DNA of 64,000 nt from Ophioderma brevispina (GCA_023653785.1 JAMKCH010001594.1:1-64000), one strand, 5' to 3'. Shown: positions 25,247-36,904, counted from the stretch's first letter. Made by a program: numbers and translations. Notes: generated by a model from the letters alone, not told the origin.

Positions 25247-26110
25247 TGCTCCATGACCTTGCTGCACCTATGGCACATTATGACCTTTGACTATCAAAAT
25301 ATGAGGGATCCCTTGATGTATCTATGGACACAAGTTTGGTTCAAATGAAATTCAACTTTTCAATTGAGGTCAATTTTACATTTTTAGCAAAGTTGTTCAA
25401 ATTGACCTCACATGGGGGGGGACCTTTGACCTTGGCACATGACCTTTTATCTCATCAAAATATGAGGGATTCCATGGTGCACCTAGGACACAAGTTTGGT
25501 TTCAATTGAACTTCAACTTTTTAATTGTCAATTTAAAAAAAAAACATAATGCAATTTAAAGGGGATGGCCTGATTTAAGTCTAAGTTTTTCATCTTGATA
25601 GAATGGCCTTGACCCCAAAACCCCATCTGTAAAGTTTTGCGCCGATATTTCAACCCATATTGACGTGAGAGCTAAAAACATGATTTTGCAATCCCCATAG
25701 AGTACTGTGTAAAATTAATATTGGTCGACCAAAAAGGGGCACATTTTCGCTCATAACATCAAAACCAAACATCCTTTAGTCCTAAGATTTCACAGGGTAA
25801 ATGAAAAAATACATCGGTCCTCGGACCGCTTGTGTCGCCTGCCGGTGCGGTTTGTGAAGGCCTCACATGACCTTTGACCTTGATATGTGACCTTTGACTT
25901 CATAAACAAATGAGGGATTGCATGTAAACTCCATAAACCAAGTTTGGTTCCAATTGCACTTCAACTTTTCAAATGAGGTCAATTTTACATCTTACAACTT
26001 GACCTTACATGACCTTTGACCTTGGCATGTGACCTTTGACCTCATTAACAAATGAGGGATCACATGTTGCACCTATGACCAAAATTTGGTTTAAATCCAT
26101 CAAAGTATGT
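25247..26110 (+). repeat. Satellite of ~180-bp units rich in DR1-like TGACCTTTGACCT
   Basis: Four units are recognisable by TGACCTTTGAC (about 25,270, 25,429, 25,869 and 26,007, with further sites at about 25,889 and 26,030). Each is followed by AAATGAGGGAT or AATATGAGGGAT, ACAAGTTTGGTT-like, AACTTCAACTTTT-like and GAGGTCAATTTTACAT. The second and third units are separated by a dispersed repeat at 25,558-25,806. The repeated site is the inverse of AGGTCAAAGGTCA, the DR1 consensus of RXR/HNF4-type receptors. Whether it binds anything here is unknown. Confidence 0.8.
25558..25806 (+). repeat. Dispersed ~250-bp repeat, copy 2
   Basis: Same family and orientation as 10,518-10,765. It interrupts the DR1 satellite, so it inserted after the satellite formed. 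Landmarks include GCCTTGACCCCAAAACCCC, AATATTGGTCGACCAAA and CCTAAGATTTCACAGGG. Confidence 0.75.
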
Positions 26111-26277
26111 GGATATTACAGGCAAATGTTAACCCTTTTTCACAACAGACAACAACAACAACAGACATCAACAACAGACTATAGTGGACAAAGTGATCCC
26201 TATGTGTCTTTCTGCCTTAAGGCAGGTGACACAAAAATGAGTAGCTTTCTTCTGATACCAAAATAAACTTAACATTT

Positions 26278-26345
26278 TAGTGACACACACACATACACAT
26301 ATCCACACACACACATACACACGCAAAAAAAAAAAAAAAAAAAAG
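26278..26345. repeat. CA-rich microsatellite followed by A-run
   Basis: ACACACACATACACATATCC-type repeat leading into more than 15 A residues. Simple sequence; the minus-strand frame over it is low complexity. Confidence 0.85.
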
Positions 26346-26604
26346 TTTCGCCCTATAAGATTTTACCCTGGCGCCGCCCCTGCTTAGTGGTCCTCCAGCT
26401 ATAGCTAGCGGCCCACCGAAAGCTGAGCAAATGTATTCTAAAACTGGGATTCTCAAAATAGTGACTGACTGATGGGACGTGACTGACAGGACCATTTTGG
26501 AACATTAAACATCATTTGAGGTGCCTCATGTGAAGGGAGTCAACCTTGAACATGCACTTTGTCCTGTACCCATTAAACATGATAAATTTCATGACTTCAA
26601 CCTA

Positions 26605-26683
26605 GTTCTGGTAACCAGAACCAGAGGTCAACATTACCTTTTAACACTACTCGTTTATTATCTACTGACCTCTGGTTCTGGTA
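26605..26683. repeat. Palindromic CCAGAACCAGAGGTCA repeat, copy 1
   Basis: GGTAACCAGAACCAGAGGTC at the left and GACCTCTGGTTCTGGTAC at the right are inverses around a ~40-bp AT-rich centre with TTTTAACACTACTCGTT. The inverse copy at 27,197-27,270 matches it and also part of its right flank, so the two are an inverted pair about 500 bp apart. Confidence 0.8.
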
Positions 26684-27196
26684 CTATACATGAGGAGCAG
26701 TGTACATTTAAGCAGCACCAACTTTGTATTACTGTAGCAAGTAAACAACTGCTGCAGTTGACCTCATTGGTGGGTATTGCTTTCCTTAGTATCCCTCACA
26801 TCATTTGCTGATGTTGAATTTGCAATTCATTTCACATTTTCCTAAAAATAACTTTTAAAGCATATCAGTCATATCTTTCAGTACAAAGTAAAATTAAAAG
26901 CAAGAAACCAAACCACTTTGTGCCCTTAATGCATCCCACCAAGGGAGAAACCCTAGTGTTTCACACATGCCCTGCTTGACTGCCTTTCAATTGAACTACT
27001 GGAAGACTTAAAAGATTATACGATCAATAATTCTACCAGTAATCCCAAAGTGTGAGTATTTTGGTGATTAGTCTTAATGCAACATTTCCTAATCTTTTAA
27101 TCCAGTCTTAGCTTGTCTGCCCTGTTTGTAACATCACATTAAGGACACTAGCTGACCATGAGTTATCTTCTGGAAGTAGCTGCTCCTCTATATACA
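26684..27196. other. Spacer between inverted repeat copies
   Basis: No coding segment or RNA signature. The flank next to each copy (GAGGAGCAG-type) is still similar for about 20 bp, so the repeat unit is longer than its palindromic core. Confidence 0.5.
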
Positions 27197-27270
27197 GTAC
27201 CAGAACCAGAGGTCAGAGATGAAAAACAAGTAGTGTTAAAAGATAATTTTGACCTCTGGTTCTGGTTACC
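27197..27270. repeat. Palindromic CCAGAACCAGAGGTCA repeat, copy 2 (inverted)
   Basis: GTACCAGAACCAGAGGTCA and GACCTCTGGTTCTGGTTACC bound the copy, with AGTAGTGTTAAAAGATAA between. This is the reverse complement of copy 1. Confidence 0.8.
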
Positions 27271-29152
27271 CCAGGGTTAAGGCATCGATTAAAAAAAAAA
27301 AAAAGAGGTAATTTTGTGATTTTTGAATTGCATGCAACACAAAGTGTGCATGTAGATTTTTTGGGTTATATGCACCAAATGCATGCAAGTTTTTCCCCTA
27401 AATCGAACACTGGAGCCCATTTTATAGTACCCGTTCCGAACTTCAATCGCCGGGGACAAAAATAGTAGTTTTTTGTTGATACCACAATTTTCACAACTTC
27501 CGGTAAAATCTGGGTTCTTGGGACGAGGCTATCAGTGCAGTGGTATGTGCATAGAAATGCGTACTTTGTACGATCACGTTCTACTTACACTATACTAGTA
27601 CTATCTTATGAATGAAAACAAGATTGTCCACATATTACATTGTATATTTTTAAGAAAATGAGTTCGCAGTTCGTACAACTAAAAAAGTGAAAATTTGGGT
27701 CATTCATTTCTGGGGGCGCAGTTCGCCCCCAAGATTACTGAAAAAATATAATTTTTGCGCGATTTCATAAAAAAATTGCGCGCTGTGCGCAAAAACGCAA
27801 TTTAGCATGAACGGCATGAATTCAGTATTCTGCCGCCACATGCTTCAACATGCAGTTTATTCCGTTCAGGCTGCTGAATTCATAGGGTGGTGGCACAACA
27901 CTAAATTCTCGCTTCTCAGGCTCTACCTGCAACATATTATACTGTTTGTCAAAATCCCTAGGACATGACCTATGCACGCGTATCTCTTTGGGTGAACTGC
28001 GCTTACATGCAATCCAACACTCAGCGTGTCGTTTTGGCGGGAAAGCGGGCATACATAGTTACATGTCCAAGGGATTTTGACAAATACTATAATTTGTTGG
28101 ACAGAATCGAACACACGCGAGCATGGACTGCGTGAACTTAGACTTACATCGCACCTAGTTTCCAATGCAACCCTAAATATATTAGAGCAAATCAGACGCA
28201 TTCTTTAATCGGAATGACGTTTTTTTTTAATTTATTTATTCATTCTTCTTTAACCTGGGGGACCATTCAATGCTCAGCATTGTTCTCCCATGGAGCCCAG
28301 GGTAATGGGACCACTCTATTTTAGGTTTGCAGAAGAGTGTACTGAAAAAAACGTTGTAGCCGCAGGAGATTTACTGAATTCACAATACAACTCGCATAAA
28401 ATTACTCACCCAAGCTGTTGCTAATTGGCCTTATAATACAATCATCGACAGTGATTTGCAAAAGGCTTAAATAAACAAAAATACATGATCTACTATTTGC
28501 CGTTCCCATGTTGGAGTAATGGCGAAGTATTGCGCTGTCGTCACTGTTGTGGAAACGCTATCAAGTATATATGAAAATTTCCCCGGAATTGTGTATCTCG
28601 AATTACTATTATGAATTTTATGCATTATTATGATAAAAAGACCTTCTCAGGTAAGTGTGTGCTTGTGTTATGAGCGAGGATAATATGAAACAGATTTTTA
28701 TTAGCTCCGAATATTGCGAAACCCTTTTTTCTTCGGAGCCAATTCAATTAACTGCTACAGGTTGTTATTGTATATGTTAATTCTTCTACCGTGATGCGAG
28801 TACGCCAAATTAAAAAACGTTCATCACGGTAGAAGTCCATTTTAATTATCGCACCTCGTTTGGTCGAACCTCCGAGTTCTTTATGGATTTGAAAAGTGGT
28901 GTATAAGTTGACGGGTTTTTGCCTTCACAAGTATTAAATCATAGGAAATAGAAACATACGACAAAAAGTAAGTTCGTCAAATTGGACTAAGTACTACATG
29001 TTTCACTCATTAGATATGGGTTATTCCATTTTTATATGGGGATATTACATAATACCCAATGAAATTAACATTACATGTATGACCACTCAATTATGAGGAA
29101 GTCAGCATGTTTTTGCTTTATCATGAAATTCCTATTTTTGTATATACAACCA
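27271..29152. other. Gene-free stretch with small hairpins
   Basis: It holds an 8-bp-stem hairpin TGGGGGCGCAGTTCGCCCCC (27,711), the palindromic repeat at 27,816-27,908 and a 14-bp perfect stem CTTCTACCGTGATG / CATCACGGTAGAAG at 28,784-28,835. Minus-strand frames at 27,822-28,201 have no recognisable domain. Confidence 0.45.
27816..27908. repeat. Short palindromic repeat, copy 2
   Basis: ATGAATTCAGTATTCTGCC through CTGAATTCATAGGGTGGTGG and ACTAAATTC. It aligns along its whole length with 12,484-12,575. Confidence 0.65.
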
Positions 29153-29156
29153 TTAA

Positions 29157-30578
29157 CCCTAACCAGGACCGGGTCGTTTTGCCGACAAACGGCCCAAATG
29201 CAACAAATAAAAAAAATAAAAAATTCTTTTTATTTTTCTAACGGGCCCCAGATGCAACAAGAAACCAATTTTGCGTTTCATTGCCATCTGGCCGTGTTTT
29301 CCGGCAGAGGAATAAAGTGCTAATAAAGTAGTGAACGGCCCAGATGCACGAAGACATCCGTAATTCCCGGGCGGACGGCCCAAGATGCAACGAGGAAAAT
29401 CGCGTCATTTTCCCGGAAGACGGCCCAGATGCAACGAGGAACATCGCGCCATTTTCCGGAAAGAAGTCCCAGATGCAACAGGGAAATGCGTGCGAATGCA
29501 ATGAGAACAGGGATCCGAAATAAATAAATAATGGATGAGTACTTATGCACACGGATTGAATGAAATCTGTTTTTTTGGGGGGGCTTATTTTTTAAGTTCG
29601 CCCCAGTCCTGCGTTTTGGTGCTATTACACTACGTCATAGTCGTTTTTTTGCGTGGCGCTCTTACGCTACGTCATGCTCCGGTTTACGTCATGAATGCGT
29701 TTATGCATAATTAAACGTAGCTTATCGAAAATGTGGCACTATCACCAGCGATATCGGAAAAATGGTCTAGGGCATTCGTACACAGTGTCACCCGCGTATG
29801 CGGGCCAAACCGGCACGAAATGCAGTGAAAAGGATCGCATCATTTTCCCGGGAATGACGTCCCAGGTGCTGCACCGAGGAACATAGCTCATTTTCCGGGA
29901 AGACGGCCCAGATGCAACGAGGAACATCGCGTCATTTCCGTAAAGACGGCCCAGATTCAACAAGGAACATCGCGTGCGAAAGCAAGAGAACAGGGGTCCT
30001 AAATAAATAAATAATGGATGCGTAATGCACACTGATAGCAGAAATCTGATAGCTTATAGTTCGCCAGTGCGTGGTGATATTACACTCGTCATGTCGTGCC
30101 GTGGCGCTACTAGTAAGCGACGTCATGCTCCGGTTACGTCATAAATGCGTTTATGTATAATTAAAAGTAGCTTATCGAAAATGGTGGCACTATCACCATC
30201 GATATCGAAATTGGGTCTAGGGCATTGGCCCAGTGTCACCCGCCTTCTGCGGGCAAACCGTCCGAAATGCAGTGAAAAGCATTCCATCATTTCCGGGAAT
30301 GACGTCCCAGGTGAAACGGGGAACATCGCGTCATTTTCGGGAAGACGGCCGATTGCAACGAGGAACATAGCGTCATTTTCCGTAAAGACGGCCAGATGCA
30401 ACGAGGAACATTACGTCATTTTCCGGTAAGACGGCCGAGATGCAGATGAGGTGCAATGAGAGTCATTTGCACCGGGACAAAAAAATAGTTGTTGACGGCC
30501 GAGATTCAACGAAAAACATTTTCGACCGGTACCACGTTTTTTGTTGCACACCGCATTGCGTCTGGGCCGCAGTTAGGG
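29157..30578. mobile_element. TTAA-flanked piggyBac-like element filled with a ~40-bp minisatellite
   Basis: TTAA at 29,153-29,156 precedes CCCTAACCAGG, and GCAGTTAGGG precedes TTAA at 30,579-30,582, so terminal CCCTAAC repeats are inverted and flanked by TTAA. Inside, units built on GGCCCAGATGCAACGAGGAA then CATCGCGTCATTTTCC repeat in three blocks (about 29,335-29,490, 29,825-29,980 and 30,290-30,560). Between blocks a ~300-bp segment recurs (29,520-29,850 and 30,000-30,310) with TACGTCATGCTCCGG and GGGTCTAGGGCATT-like landmarks. No transposase is encoded. The long Cys/Leu-rich frames are shadows of the minisatellite. Confidence 0.75.
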
Positions 30579-30582
30579 TTAA

Positions 30583-33068
30583 TATCATTATAATAATAAT
30601 CAAAACTAACAGGCCTAATGAAAGCTGTAAATATACAATAAATACATCGGTTCTTCCCTGCCATTGCGCAATTGAAAAATGCCACCTTAGGGATTTAAAT
30701 GTTATTAGGTCATAAATTTGTCCCATGCCTTGAAAAGCCGTGAAGAATGCAAAATAAGGAGTGGGCAAGGAGTTGGTACACTGGATATTGTAAAAGAGTT
30801 TTCAAATGAATCAATTTGTTTGGTGGATTTTGTTTTAATTATGTTAACAATTGTAAATGTTGATTTAAAATATGGACCCCCAAAAAAAAAAAAAAACCCA
30901 TGAATAAGCTTTAATAGCATGAAGAGGGACTAACAGACATGAAGAGGTCATCATATCACCAGGACTGATGAGATCGTGGCAGGCACCATGCAAAAAGTAA
31001 AGGTAGAGTAGGTCTTTAAGTGTGTGTGTGTCGTGTGTGTGTGTGTGCGGGTGTGTGAGGGTGGTTTGTGTGTGTGTGTGTGTGGGTGTTGTGTGTGTGC
31101 ATGTGTGGGTGTGTGTGTGTGTGTGGGTGGGGGGGTGGGCGGGTGGGTGGGTGGGTGGGGTGTATGTGGGTATGCATGCTGCTTGTATGATGTGTGCGAT
31201 GGTCCAGGTGTATGGGGTCAGGTGTGCAAGCAGGAAGGTGAACTAGTGAGTGAGTGTGCATGGGTGTGCAGGAGATGTGGAAGTATGCATGGGTGTGGAT
31301 ACAGTCTAGTATGAGCATGGGCATGTGGGGAAATAAACAAAAAAAATTTTGTACAATCATTATCAGCCGAGTCTCCATAAGTGTGCACCGAATATTCGAT
31401 TTTACTAGTCTTGCTCAAACAGCTTAGGCCAGGAATATGGACAACGTACAGGTAAATTGCAACCACATGGAGAAAGTTTAAGGATATCAGGAATATCTAA
31501 GAAAATACATATTCGAAAGAACATTTAATTTAAACCATAGCGCTAAAAAAAATATTTATTTTTACTGTGCAAAAACATCGCACCCGCCTTTGAAAACAAA
31601 TGAAAATAAACAAAACACGTCAGCAACAGGACCGGGCTTACCGCCTGCCCCGCCCGACACGGCATACAATAAGCAGCCTTTCGACAAAAATTAGTCAAGA
31701 AATAGTGCCATGTACGCGTGCAGTCAAAGGGGGTCCTCTAAGAAGATAAAAACAGGTGTCAGAGCCAAAAATAGTCATCCTCAAAGGTGAAATTTGCAAA
31801 ATTGCTTGTATGAGTGAATATTGTTCATGGTTTGAGTGTAGAGTAATAAGGATGAGTTCATGATCAAAACATTTTCGGTCAAAAATAGCGTCGTTACGAG
31901 ATATAAACAATTGAAGATGAAAACCGGCGCCCTCTTGATGTGTGGTGGGAGGAATGAAAAAAGTGATATAATTAATAATATAAGAGGTGGTAACACAAAA
32001 TTGTTTTTGATATTTAAGAGGACACTTGCTAAGATCTTTTGATACCAAAAATATGTGACCTTGTGTTTATAGAAATTAAAAAATACGGAAAAAAATATAA
32101 AATAATTCCGTCCCAACACATTTTGTGAGGGTGTTTTTAAGTTCACGAACAAACAAAAAATATAAATTTCAGCAAAAAATGTCAGACCATCAAATATTAG
32201 GGCAACTAATATTACTAAACAAAAGGAAATCATGGTTTTAATACATTATGATGATATTTGGTGATGGTTTTATTGTTTTGAGTCCTGAATTTGTAGTGGG
32301 ACGGAAGCAATTGTGGTGGGACGGAATAACACATGGAGGGCCTGAATTTTGCAGTTATTCGGAGTTTTTAGTTTTAGCCGACTTACAACACTAAAAAATT
32401 ATGACACGAAAATGCTCTCATAATATATAACTAATCATTTACCCATCAAATAGAGTCAAAACCGGAAGAATCTGATATCCTAACCTTGTTTTGGCGAAAA
32501 ATTGAAATTTTCCCTAGGATATTGTGTCTATGGAAATGACAGTTTTTGCGACATGCGAAACTTTATGACGTCATTGTGAAGTAATGCTATCATGTTGTTA
32601 CTCCTTTTGGTATCAATGGAAAGAGGAGAGACCATGTGCTATCTATGGTTACCTCCTAAATAATTGTGTGTTATGTTCCTGTGTTCTGCTAGGCATGCTG
32701 GTACTTCTCTCCCGAAAGGGGGGGGTGCCATCACTTTGGGATCACCTGTATCTTACCTGTACCCTGGTGGATATTTGTTTTGGATTAAAAGGAGCGGAAA
32801 ATGTCAAGTGACAATATCTATTAATAATTTGGCACCAAAAAAAGGGGGTTTTAGCAAGATGGGAAAACCTTGAAGGGGATGGTTAATTCCCCCCCCCCCC
32901 CTTTCGGTGACAAGGGTTAAAGGATATCATGCCTGGAAAAAAATATATTGGTGATTTGAAACTGCATTTCGCAGTGTTAAAGTGAACTGATCATAAATCA
33001 GTGCTTGTATTAAGGCCTTGTATTAAGATAATTAATTGCATGTAGGACTTAAAACAATTGTAATATTG
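30583..33068. other. Gene-free stretch with a GT microsatellite
   Basis: A GT/GGGT simple repeat spans about 31,021-31,160 and gives long His/Thr or Val/Gly frames on the two strands. The 150-codon minus frame at 31,781-32,233 is Phe/Leu/Ile-rich and lies in very AT-rich DNA, so it is probably chance. A C-run lies at 32,889-32,900. Confidence 0.45.
31021..31160. repeat. GT-rich microsatellite
   Basis: Long runs of GTGTGTGT with interspersed GGGT and CGTG, ending in GGGTGGGTGGGTGGG. Simple sequence; can adopt Z-DNA or G-quadruplex forms in principle. Confidence 0.9.
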
Positions 33069-33503
33069 TGGAGTTAGCACCAAAATTGGGTCATATTATC
33101 AGTCTAAAACAACTGCTCAGTGGTTTGATAGAACATAGGACCATCATTGGCACAACACGGTTACAACATTGGTTACAATCATTAGTCCAATATTGGCCAT
33201 TATCATGTTTTGAGGAGTCCAAGTGTGTGAAAATATCGGATCCACATGATATGAAAAATTGGATAACTTACGGCCCAATAGTAATTGGTCTCGCTATGAG
33301 TTTTAAAATATTGGGCTCAACTGCGTCTAGCCCAAAATTTTTGCAACTCATAGCTCGACCAATTAATTTTGGCTTAATCGATCCATTCCAATTTTATATC
33401 AATATTGGGCCAATGAGCAAAATAATTTATCCAATATGTAAGCCAATATAGGACCATAATAATAAATATTGGTCCAGAATTGGACCACCATTGCAGTGCT
33501 AAC
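33069..33503. mobile_element. Foldback element rich in CCAATATTGG words
   Basis: The ends are GAGTTAGCACCAAAATTGG and, inverted, CCAGTTAGCACTGCAATGG. The centre is a long inverted repeat: ATTGGTCTCGCTATGAGTT (about 33,285) against AACTCATAGCTCGACCAAT (about 33,348), with AATATTGGGCT / AGCCCAAAATT inside. Partial pairing extends outwards. Words TTGGTCCA, CCAATATTG and their inverses recur throughout. The 127-codon frame is a by-product of the repeat. Confidence 0.7.
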
Positions 33504-34377
33504 TGGTAGTACTTTAGTTATATTCTGTGATTGCGTCAAAAATAAGAAATATCTGCTCCTATGTTTGAGAGTGAAAGATCCACACTCAGGCTTATGACGC
33601 AAGTCTTACTGGGTGTTCTGGTCCTGCTTATAACAGCCGGAGAAGTGAATATTTTTGATGATGTTTTTCTCATTTGGGGACTTTTACAACGAAAATGGGT
33701 TCCAAGCAGTTGCATCTAGTTTTCTGAAGGTGAGTGGATTGATTTTGGGCGATTTATATTACCAGTAAACCATTGGGGAGTCCTAAACTGGCCCCATTGC
33801 CTGGTTTATAAGTCTACCACCGGCAACCTATAATTTGCTATATCTTGAAAACAGAATGTTCCTGTATCCTACGTATTTAGCAATAGCGTAGGATATGTAT
33901 TCTATAGCCTATGGCAATGCCTAAAATTTATTTTTGCCAAATTGTTAGAAACGAATGTACTGGAATATAATGTACAAAGTTCCCTTGAGGCTGTAACCCG
34001 CACACATCGTGTTATGATACATCCCGGGAAAGGTTGCCGAATTTGGCAATCTTGCATTCGACTGATGTGTCACAACACATGAACAAATTCACCTTTTAGA
34101 CAACAAATTTAAAAATCACGCAGTTTAAAACACGATCTGAGTATGCTGTGGTTCTTAAGAATACTCCCAATTACAAAAATAAATTGGTATATTCAAAAAC
34201 AAGCTGTTGATTCGTGTGGGTGACTGGGTTACCGGTACAGGATTTGTCACACGAATTACTTTATCGTTGGTGAATGTGTATCTCCATCAACTGGTTGCCA
34301 GCACTCTCGCACATGCGCAGTTGGAATTGCGAAGTTGCCTTATTCACTGATCTTGTGCCGCTGACCTTGTACCGTGC
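33504..34377. other. No recognised feature
   Basis: Mixed-composition DNA without clear exon, repeat boundary or RNA gene. The reverse transcriptase remnant that follows probably began further upstream, but I could not recognise its earlier part here. Confidence 0.4.
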
Positions 34378-34920
34378 GTGCAGAGGACCTTGGGCCTCCT
34401 ACGCAGAACATTAACCCTTGTTCAAAGACGTCAAGAAGAAGCCTATGAGTCCCTCTTTCGTCCGCGCTCGAATTGCATCCAGAGACTTGGAACCCACACC
34501 AACAACTTTAGTGGACCAAGCTCTAGCAAGTTCGAGAGCATGACAGATTTGTGTTTGCTGCTTTTCCGCAAGACACTCAGTGTTTCTCACTCATTTAACA
34601 ACTTGGATGGGAGTCTCTTCATGAAGACGCCTTCTGGCAACAACAAGTATTTCCTTTCAAATTCACCAACAACTTGTCAATATCCATTTCCCAACATGTG
34701 TTGTTCCAGCTAATACATTTCAAGAATGATCATCAACTTAAGTACCCCAATCCCAACAACAACTACAGATCTCTCCAGTTTGGCCTTACTACCCAAGGTC
34801 ATACTTTGGGAACAACCTTCCGCTCCAGTGGTCACCATTTCTACTGCCTCGGCCTTTAGAGACGCAGCCCTACCAGCCATCAGAGCTATGCTTCCTCCGT
34901 CTGGCAGAAAATTGATGTAA
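34378..34920 (+). pseudogene. Decayed C-terminus of a non-LTR retrotransposon reverse transcriptase
   Basis: The frame starts with RTLGLLRRTL and EEAYESLFRPR, matching the thumb-region pattern of jockey/CR1-like reverse transcriptases (RTLGFLRRNL..., AYxSLVRPxLEY). Downstream, in shifted frames, pieces such as PKVILWEQ and VVTISTASAFRDAALPAI resemble the usual final block (FPRTIxLWNxLP, then a short helix with AFK/AFR). The reading frame changes at least twice and stops intervene, so the copy is non-functional. Catalytic motifs would lie upstream and were not seen. Confidence 0.6.
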
Positions 34921-36099
34921 CCATTCCTGCCTCCTGTATTAGTGCACAGTTTGTTCTGTTTTTTGACTGTTTTGGTGAGATTGCTTCAGTTTTTTTGCAT
35001 CTGTCATCTACTTTTTAACTTGCACCTTGTGGCTGGAGGCGCCATTTTCGCACTTCATTCTAGTTTAGCTCACAAGCTGGCAATAAGGATCAACATACAA
35101 TACCAAGTGCATAGATCTATAACAGGCCAGGTCTGTTACTGCCGTACACATGAAGTGCAAGCAATTCGTCAATTTGTGTCACTGAATTTCACCTCTATTT
35201 TAATGTCAAGACACTCTAATAGGACAAATTAAATTACAATAAAATGCCTCCAAGGTTCATAACCATAGTGATAATAAGAGGAATCTGTCATGAGAGCTGT
35301 TGGGAAAACTACGAGACCACCACCCATCATTGCATACATCGGCCCTGACGTATCACTGTATTCATTGAATAGTTCCGGGGGCTCACCCACGTGCACTTGT
35401 GGGCAGTCTGGCCAACCTAGCGCGATTTTGGCCAAGCGCAGCTTCCGATGAAAGGTGGGGGAATGTATGGAAAATATGGGCGGGACAAAATGTTAAATCG
35501 CCCCCGGATATCGACCTACTGAACTCAAACTCAAATGGTTCAAGACAAAAAAATAATAGCATAGATTCACAAGCTTTCTACCGGTATATGATTATGCCTT
35601 GTTTCGGGTTTATGGAAGCCTATAATAGAAATCAGTGAATTTTAATAAAAAATTTTAAAAATACTTTCCGTGTATGCGAGAAAGCTGCAATGTCGATCAG
35701 ACAATACTTTGAAGTGTGTATAAATAATTATAACACGAAAAGTGACCTATTGGGTTATCAGGGGGGTGCGATTTGCGAAGAAGAAAACTGCAAGTGAAGG
35801 ACAAAAAAGGGGAACCATGCACCGCGAGTGTAGGGTTTCACGGTAGTACTACGCGGGGAGGACGACTTCAAACCATCCAAAAAATGTTTTTTAATTTGGA
35901 CTTTGTTTGGTCATTTTTCGATATCTAAGATTAGATTATTCTTTCTGAGTTATATCATGAAGTTTTGAACCATATGATAATAGCCTCAATATGAGAGCGA
36001 ATTTTAAAAAGTTGTATTTTTCGTGATCGCCATACTTGCATTAGCGCAAATGTGTAAGTGACGGCATGGACGTGTGTATGCCCCGGACACCCTATTATA
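34921..36099. other. No confirmed feature; one coding-like minus-strand frame
   Basis: The minus frame at 35,229-35,435 ends GYEPWRHFIVI-stop and contains VHVGEPPELFNEYSDTSG and TDSSYYHYG. Its codon choice is more balanced than in neighbouring frames. I do not recognise it firmly. No other exon with matching splice sites was found, so I do not call a gene. Confidence 0.3.
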
Positions 36100-36270
36100 G
36101 CTATGACATTTGGGTAAGTTTTTAGATGAACGAAAAGGAGTTCACTTCCAAATTTAGCCTGTCTTGTTAAATGTACATTGCCCCGAAATCTGAAGTACCA
36201 AAACTAAAGGTCAGTAACTGATAAACGAGTAGTGTTAAAAGAAGTTGACATCTGCCATGGTTTGGTTACC
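36100..36270 (-). repeat. CCAGAACCAGAGGTCA family, long copy (inverted)
   Basis: The palindromic core (36,195-36,270) runs from GTACCAAAACTAAAGGTCAG to TTTGGTTACC. In reverse complement it and its flank (back to about 36,100) match 40,616-40,790, including CTTCAGAT-TCGGGG-AATG and CATCTAAAAACTTACCCAAAT. The family unit is therefore at least 170 bp. Confidence 0.75.
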
Positions 36271-36904
36271 AGAAACTAGAGCAACCTCAGGCTTAGCCTA
36301 GGCAAGTAAGGCTAGCCAAGTTAGGCTAGAACTAAGCTGAAAGTACCTACCTCATTCAGACTTGTTTGCCCGCGACAGACACCAGATTTATCGGCATGTT
36401 CTCTTGTGGGTTTAATTGAATTACCCATAATTGCCGAAGAGTATTTCGGTGGACAATATAAACAAGTATGTTGTGTTAAAAAAAACTGTATTACTTTTCA
36501 CAAGAATGACATTGCACCAGTGAGTTTTGTTTTTGCCACTGTAAGCAAATTCTAGATCATGGTGGTTACTTATTACTAATATTTTGAGTAATCCAATTAT
36601 CTTTATGTTAAAAATGCATTATTTGAATAAAATTGCTCTACAAATGTTAAATCGTGCTTTGAGGTAGTTGAGTTTATAAAACACTAACTAAACTAACAAA
36701 ATAGTGGACAACATTTGGATTAGTTTAATGAATTTTCTCAAACCACCATTTTTTTTTTTTAACCTTTAACCCAAATTACCCATAAGTCATAGGGTTTCCG
36801 GCACGTGGTATTGTTACAAATTTCACAAGCTTGACATTTCGGAGGTGGATTTAGAATTTTAAATGCCGAAATTTCGGGTGCAGGCGGTTCGTTAATATGC
36901 AACC

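Noticed and set aside
29238..29552. Cys/Leu-rich minus-strand frames in 29.2-30.4 kb
   Set aside because: They are periodic translations of the ~40-bp minisatellite.
31016..31378. His/Thr-rich minus-strand frame and Val/Cys/Gly-rich plus frames
   Set aside because: Translations of the GT microsatellite.
31781..32233. 150-codon hydrophobic minus-strand frame
   Set aside because: Phe/Ile/Leu-rich composition in very AT-rich DNA, no splice partners and no family resemblance.
33068..33451. 127-codon plus frame
   Set aside because: Covers the foldback element with repeated CCAATATTGG words; no ATG-linked conserved domain, and repeats explain the open frame.
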